In this document: positions 45,801 through 51,721 of the stretch, one piece after another | Numbering within the stretch: position 1 is the first letter of the stretch | Layout: every line of letters starts with the position of its first letter | Source: Cyanophora paradoxa | Taxonomy: Eukaryota; Glaucocystophyceae; Cyanophorales; Cyanophoraceae | NCBI GenBank assembly: GCA_004431415.1 | Contig: QPMI01000336.1 | Span: 1 to 51,721 of the forward strand | DNA length: 51,721 nucleotides | Reading direction: 5' to 3' | The notes under the pieces: model-generated | Seen by the model: only the letters and a program-made list of their open reading frames with translations | The model's database searches: none | Told to the model about the DNA's origin: nothing | Position numbers and translations under genes: made by a program

Positions 45801-47286
45801 AGAGCGGGGAGGCCGGCTGGGTGACGCGGACGCGGCGGGAGAGGCGCGTGACGTTCACGAGCTCGACGGTCTGCTCGTAGACGCGCCCGGGGAGGTAGTC
45901 CGTGAACTCGACGGCCGCCGGGCGCACCTGGAAGGGCGCCGCCCCGCCCACCAGGCTCGTCCCCAGCGAGCCCGTCCCCTCCTGCACCCCGTCCGGCTCG
46001 TACCGCTGCCCCCGCCCCGCTCAGAGCCGCCGCGGGCTAAGCTGCGCGGGGCGGGGCGGGGCGGGGCGGACGGGGTTCTTGACGTAGGCGCCGCGCTGCT
46101 GGAGGCGCAGGAGGAGGCGCCGCTCGAGCTCGCGCTGCTCCGCCGTCATCGACGCCGTCCGCTTCTGCGCCCGCCCCGCCCCGCCCCGCCTCGCACCCCG
46201 CCCCGCCGGCCCCGCCGTCCGAAAAGAGGGATGGCGGGGCGCACGGAGTCTGCGTGGGCGGCGGCGGGGGCGGCCTCGTCGTCGCCGCTGGCGTCGCCGG
46301 CGATGTGCCGCTCGACGGTCCGCTCGAGCTCGTCCTCGGCAAGGGCCCCCTCGAGCCGAAACGAGCCGGCCCCGCCCCGCGCTGCCGCCAGCCCCGTCAC
46401 CCCCGCCCGGCGGAGGGCGGGGCGGGGCGGGGCGGGGCGGGGCGGACTGCGGGTGGCGGGGGGCGCCTTGGAGCGGATGGAGGAGAGGTAGCTCTTCGTC
46501 GTCTTGAAGTACCTGCCCGCCCCCGCCCCGTCACCCCGGCCCCGGGCGCGGGCGGGCGCGGGGCGCACCCGGGCTCCTTGTCGTCGGAGATGACGGTGGA
46601 GGGCGGGAGGGTCGTCTTGCGCAGCACCAGCCGCTCGTTCTCCCGCATCAGCGCCTCGGGGTCGATCAGGCCGCTCCCCTCCAGCACCCCCGCGTCCAGC
46701 CGCAGCAGCGACGCCCCGCCCGGCGCCCCCGTCAGCCGGTGCGCCGACGAGTACTCCGCGTCCATCGCCTTCAGCCGCTCCCGCTCCGCAACCTCCGCCG
46801 CCGTGAACTGCTCCACCTGCCGCCCCGCCTCAGCCCGCCGCCCCGCCGCCCCCCGCCCGCCGCACGAACCAGGTGCGCCTCCGCCGCCGCGGCGCCCTGC
46901 AGGCGCTGCTCCAGCGCCTGCTTGATCTGGGCGATCCGCTCATCGTAAACGGGGAGCCGCGCTGGCTTCGCTTCCTCCTGCTGCTGCTGTTGCTGCTGCT
47001 CCTTCTGCAGGCGCTCTGCCTCGGCCGCCGCAGCGGCTGCTGCCGCCTGCTCGGCCTGTATCCGCTCGGCTTCTGCCGCCGCAGCTGACGCGGTCTTGCC
47101 CTTCGCAACCGCGGCCGAGGGCTTGACCGGGAGCGGGGGCGGCGCGACCGGCTCGGGTTCTGGCGGAGGCGGCGGCTCCCGCTCCTTGGACTCCGGTTCT
47201 TCTTCCTCGAGCTTTGGTCTGGGATATAGTGCCGGGAAAGAGCTCTCCAGGACGTGCGCTATGGACCCGACGGCCTGCCGCACCAT
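39896..47286 (-). CDS. DLEC1: DLEC1/CFAP81-like axonemal ASH-domain protein
   Basis: This gene runs from ATG 47,286 to TAG 39,896 with many 60-100 base, very GC-rich introns. Exon 1 (46,870-47,286) has an acidic/Pro-rich segment and a Gln/Glu/Ala coiled coil (AERLQKEQQQQQQQEE, YDERIAQIKQALEQRL). Exons 2 and 3 (46,569-46,816 and about 46,451-46,512) continue in phase. About 45.9 kb begins the core: FQVRPAAVEFTDYLPGRVYE, TRLSRRVRV, VAPGMSVLLSVRF, PLRGRRPPPRLS and ALDCGYAIVGL follow the order seen in DLEC1. Further ASH-type beta-sandwich domains follow, e.g. CFADMCGAYADRLRCEVEGL with LPVRVAVRGSPLSV, and LRFGPVHVDNARPLEVLLTN near the C-terminus. DLEC1/CFAP81 belongs to the motile-cilium protein set. 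CFAP74 or another ASH-repeat protein is the alternative. Many internal exon borders are unresolved. Confidence 0.75.
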
Positions 47287-47575
47287 TCTGCCACCCCTCC
47301 ACGCCGCAGCGACAGCTGCGGCTTTATCACGATCTTAAGTATGCTGGAGAGGTGCTGGCTTGGCCGCTGAGGCGGTTCTGCAGCCTTCCTGCCGGGCTGC
47401 GCTATTTCAGACTGTACCGGTCGGGAGTCGAACCCGCGTTTTTTGCGCCCCGCCGCTTTCGCCCAGATTCAAGCACTCCAGGCTCCATCACGCTCACGGC
47501 ACGCAGCACAGCAATTGACCACCGCAGCTCGCGTTTCGGCTCGTTTCAGCGCGGTTGGCGGTCGGCGGGGGGAGA
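47287..47575. promoter_or_regulatory. Shared 289-bp divergent intergenic region
   Basis: The start codons of the DLEC1-like gene (47,286, minus) and of the membrane protein gene (47,576, plus) are only 289 bases apart and point away from each other. Both promoters must lie in or overlap this stretch. It is less GC-rich than its surroundings. No clear TATA box is visible, and the assignment rests on geometry alone. Confidence 0.5.
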
Positions 47576-49383
47576 ATGGCGAAGCCGCGAAAGTCGGGCG
47601 GCGGCGTGCACAGCGCAGGCGCGTCATCTAGCTTACCGCCGCCGTCTCCAGCGAAGAGCGATGGCGCGCCCCGGTCGACGCCGCCGCCGCTCTTCTCGAG
47701 CAAGCCGCAGCGGGAACACCCACACGCCAGCATGAAGCACATGCAGACGCTCCTGTTCTTGATCGCTCTCCTGGCCGTCGATCGGGGGCCCCTCTACGTG
47801 TACACGAACGAGCCGCTGCTCAACTCTTGGCTCTACTTCCTCGGTCCGCCGCCGCGAGGCGGCCGGCGCCCAGGCCGCTAGCTAAGCGCTCGCCCTCGGC
47901 GCGCTCGCGCAGGGAACATCCAGTTCGACATCTTCCTGCAGAACCGGGGTGAGGGGCGCTCTGAGCGCGGCGAGGCGCGCCCTGAATGGGCCTTTGGCAG
48001 AGAACCCGTCGCCGATGGAGTTCAACGCGCTGCGGGCGGCTGCGAGGACGCTGCGGTTCCGAGCGGACTCGCCGCATGGGGCGGCGGACGAGCGATGGTT
48101 TGCGTCGATCAAGGTGCGGGGCCCCGCGCCGCGCCGCGGGCCCAGCCGGGCGCGGCGCCGAGCGGGGCGGGCGGGGCGGGCAGCTGGCGGAGATCCACGA
48201 GCGGTTCCTGGTGGACGAGCGGCTGGCGGTGCTGTACTACCTGCTCTCCACGGAGCTCGCCCCGGAGCGCCCCGAGGCCTGGTTCTTCCTCGGCCAGCAC
48301 TTCCGCCTCCAGAACCGCTACGAGGAGGCCTACCCCTTCCTCCGCCGCGCCTCCTCCCTGCCCACCCCGGACCAGCCGTTCTTCCAGTGGGACCTGCTCT
48401 ACGCCTGCCTCGTGCACGTCGACCTCGCGCGCGTCGCCGTCGGCATGGCCAACCTCTCCCTCCACGAGTGGCGCGCCGTCAAGGCCGGCCTCGCCAAGGC
48501 CCGCCCCGCCCCCGCCCCGCCCCCGCCCCGCCCCCGCAGCGCGGCAGAGCACAGCGGCGCGTCAGCGGCGGCGGCGGCTGACGGGGGCGCGCAGGCGCGG
48601 CCGCGGTGCCCGGACGGGTTCCGCCCCGAGGTCGACGGCCTCGCACGCTTCGCCGACGAGCGCATCGCCGCCGTCCGCCCCCGCCCCCGCTCCCCGCCCC
48701 GCGCCCGTGCCCCTGCCGCCGGCCGACTCCCGTGCAGCTGGTGGCGGAGACGAAGGCGCCGCCCTCCGACTTCCGCCCCACCGTCCAGGGCTTCCTCGAG
48801 GCCCGCCCGCCCTGGCCCGCCCCGCCCCGCCCCGGCGGGCCCGCTGACGGGGTCGGCTGGGGTGCAGCTGCTGGAGGGGCGGGCGGGGGAGCTCAAGCGG
48901 GTCCTCTCGGGGCAGATCGTGGACCGCCGCGGCTCCGGCGGCTCCTCCCGCTACGTCCTCGTCGACCACTGGACGCCCCTCGCCGCCCACCTCGGCCCGC
49001 CCCGCCCCTCCCGCCCAGCCCGCCCGCCTGCCCGCCTGCCCCGCCTGACGCCGCGCAGAGGCCTGGCGCGCCCTGCACGCGCAGGGCAGCACCGACTGCG
49101 CCCACTTCCGCCCGGTGCGGGCCCGCCCGGGGCGGCTCGGGGCTGGCGCCGGCGCTGACCGCCCCCTCAGGTGGCGGCGGAGTACCTCTCCTTCGTCAGC
49201 GCGTACGAGTCCGAGCTCGCCCGGTCCGCTGCCCCGCCCCCCGCCGCCCCGCCGCCCCGCCGCCCCGCCGCCCCGCCGCCCCGCCCTTCCTGAGGGGCCG
49301 GCCCGGGCAGGCTGGTGCCGGACCGGGAGCTCTACTCCGCCTGGCACTCCTTCAACACCCAGTTCAACAAGCTCTGCTCCTGA
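47576..49383 (+). CDS. Predicted type II membrane protein with TPR-like helices
   Basis: ATG 47,576 to TGA 49,383 with short GC-rich introns. Exons 47,576-47,843, 47,913-47,948, 48,001-48,113 and from 48,184 are phase-matched. The N-terminus is a Ser/Pro-rich basic segment, then one hydrophobic helix (MQTLLFLIALLA, then YVYTNEPLLNSWLYFLG), suggesting a signal anchor. Next comes MEFNALRAAARTLRFRADSP and a TPR-like pair (DERLAVLYYLLSTELAPE, AWFFLGQHFRLQNRYEEAYP, QWDLLYACLVHVDLARVAVG). The spacing resembles helical repeats attached to some glycosyltransferases, but no catalytic DxD motif is seen. Later exons contain PDGFRPEVDGLARFADERIA, GELKRVLSGQIVDRRGSGGS and VPDRELYSAWHSFNTQFNKL. Function unknown. 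Several introns have CTGAC 10-20 bases before the acceptor. Confidence 0.65.
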
Positions 49384-49599
49384 ACGGGTCTCGAAGTCCA
49401 ACGGTTGCTTAGCGGGCCCCGTCCGCACCCCCACCCCCGTCCCCCCTCCCTCACCGGCCTTCCCGTACCCCGCATTCGAACATCGCCCCTTGCCGTCCCC
49501 CCCACACGAGCTGCCATGGGGTTCGGGCCGCGGCGTGCACGAGCTCGCGTTTATTGGGGAGGGCGGAGGGGCGCGGGGGGCCGGAAGGGCTCAGCCGCC
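49384..49599. other. Convergent intergenic spacer
   Basis: This short spacer lies between the stop codons of two convergent genes (TGA 49,383 plus; TGA 49,600 minus). No AATAAA-type signal is seen on either strand. Confidence 0.5.
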
Positions 49600-50289
49600 T
49601 CACGGCTGCTCGACGAAGTTGTAGACGCCGCCGGTGTCGGCGTTGGCGGCGGGGCCCGACGGCCACATCCAGATCAGCGTCCCCCGCCGCTCGTTGATCA
49701 CCTGCCCCGCGCGCCGGCGTCGGGGAAAGGGCGCCCCCGCCGGGCGCGTGCCGGGGCCGGGGCCGGGGCGGGGCCGCGGGGCACCTTGAGGACGCTCTCG
49801 CGGGAGGCGCAGTCGCGGATGTTGAGGAGGAAGTGCTCGAACCGCGGGCCCGCTCCGGGGCGCCCCGCCGCCAGCACCGACGAGATCACCACGCACGCCG
49901 CGTTCGGCGACGGGAACGCCTTCGACGAGAGCCGCAGCAGGTACGTCCCCACCTGCCCCCCGCCCCGTCATCGGCCGGGGATCCGGGGCCGGCGGGCGGG
50001 GCGGGGCGGGGCGTGGCGGACGGGGCAGGGGGCGAGGAGGGCCTCGACGTGGTCGCGGGCCTTGAGGGCGTTGGAGAGGAAGGAGACCTCGCCCCCCGCG
50101 ATCCGCGCCCGGTCCGTCCACAGCTCCCCCGCCTGCCCCGCCCCCTCGGCACCCCGGCGGGGGGAGCGGACGGGCGGGGGCGGGCAGGGGCGGGGCGGAC
50201 GGCGCGGCGGAAGCGGCCGGCGAAGAAGAGCCAGCGCCATAGGCAGTAGAAGTGGCCGTTCCCCAGCGCGTCCGAGTCCCCGCACCCCG
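49600..50289 (-). other. STAT-type linker and SH2 exons
   Basis: Four phase-consistent exons: 50,201-50,289, 50,022-50,123, 49,785-49,952 and 49,600-49,701. The linker reads GHFYCLWRWLFFAGRF, then LWTDRARIAGGEVSFLSNAL and VEALLAPCP, i.e. W-x-W, L-W-x-D, I-x-G and lL before the SH2. The SH2 opens GTYLLRLSSK with the phosphotyrosine-binding Arg retained, and later has FEHFLLNI with the His after a beta strand, as in plant STAT-like SH2 domains (FxLRFP, HHRLL). The sequence ends RRGTLIWMWPSG and VYNFVEQP. Introns begin GTCCGCC or GTGCCCC and are almost pure G/C. Confidence 0.75.
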
Positions 50290-51721
50290 CTGCCCCGCCC
50301 CCGCCTCAGGCCCGGGGCGGGGGCGGGGCGGGGGCGGGGCGGGGCGGGGGCGGTGGCGGGCGGACCGCGGTCGCGGAGGAAGGCGGTGGCGTGGGCGTCG
50401 AGGGCCATGCCGGCCGCCGCCAGGTCCAGCTCCCGCTCCGCGAGGGCCACCGCCCGCTGGAAGGGCACGACGCACTCCATCCGCGCCGCCTCCCCCTCCG
50501 CCTCGCTCTCGCTCCCGTCCCCCGCCACGCTCCCCTCCGCCGCCTGCCCCCCCGCCCCGCTCCGCCCCTCGGCGCGGGCCAAACTGGCCGGTCGGGAGCG
50601 GGGGCGGGGGCGGGGCGGACGAGGGCGTCCCACTCGCGCTCGAAGGAGTCGAGGAAGGCGTGCACCAGCGCCAGCATCTCCCCGTACGCCTGCCCCGCCC
50701 CGCCCCGCCCGTCAGCCCCGGAGCCCAGTTTGTGGGAGGCGCCTCGGGAGGGCACGGCCGCGCCTCGATCCGCACGTTCCCCGCCGCCGACCCCACCCGC
50801 CGCAGCTCCTCCCCTGCCGCCCGCCTCGCCCCTCGCCCCGCGCGCCGGGGGCGGGGGCGGCGGGGCGGGCGCACCGACGGCGGCCCACCACTCGGGGTGC
50901 GGACGGCCGGCACCACGTGGCTCATGCTCCACTGCCGCGTGACGACCTGCGGCCGCGCCGGTCGCCCCCGGCTTGGAAGGTGCAGGGCGGGGCGGGGCGC
51001 GGGGGCGGGCGGGCCTCGTCGATGATGCGGTCGACCTCGTCGCTCCGGATGCTGTTCACGGTGAGGATGTTGTACAGGTTCGACGCGAACTGCGCCCCCC
51101 GCGCTCGCCCGCCGCCCCCGCGCCCGCCCGCACCCCGCCGCCCCGGCACCGCGCACCCGCACGGGGCTCCCAGGCGGTGGCGCCGAAGGGCCGGCCCCGG
51201 CCGCGGCGGCCGCGGGCGGCGCGGCGGCGGGGTTGGGGGCGGAGGGCATGGAGGGGGCGCTGCCGAGCTCCAGGCCGATGTTGTCTGCGGGGCGGCTCGC
51301 GGGCGGCCGGGGATGCGGGGCGGGGCGGGGCGGGGCGGAGCGGGCCGACGAGGATGTCCTCGAAGCCGAAGTGAATGTCACCCCAGTCCACGTCCAGGGC
51401 GGGGCCCGCCAGCAGCCCCGCCCCCGCCACTCCCGCCTCCGCCCCGGGCCCGGGCCCCGACCCCGCCGCCTCCACCCGGGCCCTCTTCTGCGGCGGCTCC
51501 CCCTCTGCGCCCCGCGTCACCTCTGCCCCCGCGGCAGGGCGGGCGGGCGGGCGGGCGCGCCGAAGGAGAGCGGGGAGAAGGCAGAGGAGGGGGTGGGCGG
51601 GGAGGGGGCGCTGCCCGGCATCCCGTCGAACTTGAGCAGGCCGAGGGCGGCGGGATCCGAGAGGGGCGCCCCCGGCGCGCTCCCCGCCACGGGCATGGGC
51701 GGTCCGGCGGCGGCAGCGGGC
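49600..51721 (-). CDS. STAT-type linker-SH2 protein (5' end outside window)
   Basis: The stop is at 49,600 and the start is beyond 51,721. From the N-terminal side: a Pro/Ser/Ala-rich low-complexity region with a basic PQKRARVE cluster (possible nuclear signal); an acidic DVDWGDIHFGFEDILVG segment; SNLYNILTVNSIRSDEVDRI; VVTRQWSMSHVVPAVRTPSG; a helical stretch (YGEMLALVHAFLDSFEREWD, VPFQRAVALAERELDLAAAG); then linker and SH2 domains. The order of helices, linker and SH2 at the extreme C-terminus matches STAT-type linker-SH2 proteins such as plant SHA/SHB and, more distantly, Dictyostelium STATs. Those are phosphotyrosine-dependent signalling or transcription proteins. No tyrosine-containing tail beyond the SH2 is evident except GVYNF eight residues from the end. 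The DNA-binding domain is not recognisable to me. Confidence 0.7.

Noticed and set aside
47400-47445. tRNA B-box-like GGTTCGACTCC on the minus strand
   Set aside because: A T-arm-like hairpin with only four of five pairs can be drawn, but no matching acceptor 5' strand, D arm or anticodon arm lies at the right distance.
48510-48545. GC-AG intron after GCCAAG in the membrane protein gene
   Set aside because: A canonical GT donor (GTCAAGG, just upstream) and the CTGAC-preceded acceptor at about 48,597 give an alternative without a non-canonical splice site.

Overview
This is nuclear DNA of a flagellated unicellular eukaryote. The genes carry many short spliceosomal introns, one gene encodes a ciliary ASH-domain protein, and the last 12 kb is extremely GC-rich with Ala/Pro-rich coding. 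I cannot name the species. A GC-rich free-living alga or protist fits, and a glaucophyte is one unproven possibility. There are no bacterial-style operons, tRNAs, rRNAs or CRISPR arrays.

Layout. (1) 1-4.6 kb: no recognisable gene, but two GC-rich minisatellite blocks (about 1.57-2.3 kb, and a 138-147 bp unit at 2.34-3.24 kb) and small direct repeats. (2) 34,345 down to about 4,591, minus strand: what I read as one very large gene. It begins with a signal peptide. Its Cys-containing ectodomain is spread over many short exons and includes a collagen-like segment, a Thr/Asn sequon-rich stalk and a REJ (receptor for egg jelly/polycystin) module. A single transmembrane helix follows (exon 22,843-24,569), then an array of about 53 FN3-like domains in 17 triads. 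The central triads are nearly identical at DNA level and each carries the same 67-nt intron. (3) 34.35-39.9 kb: intergenic DNA with palindrome-rich low-complexity sequence, a 400-bp hAT-like MITE with an 8-bp target duplication, and long inverted repeats. (4) 47,286 down to 39,896, minus: a DLEC1/CFAP81-like axonemal protein. (5) 47,576-49,383, plus, divergent from (4): a type II membrane protein with TPR-like helices. (6) 51,721 down to 49,600, minus, 5' end beyond the window: a STAT-type linker-SH2 protein.

The most notable object is the REJ receptor with its giant tail. The signal peptide, the positively charged segment after the transmembrane helix, and the absence of Cys from the repeats all place the FN3 array in the cytosol. 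I know of no described protein with that arrangement. The array looks recently amplified by unequal exchange. Many copies carry one-base contractions in G/C runs, which are more likely consensus errors than real frameshifts.

I tracked intron phases by hand. Exons are phase-consistent from 28,958 to 24,608 apart from two junctions, across the first four exons, and through the start of the FN3 tail. Exons between about 29.2 and 33.5 kb are only partly resolved. Family assignments come from motif recognition without any database search.
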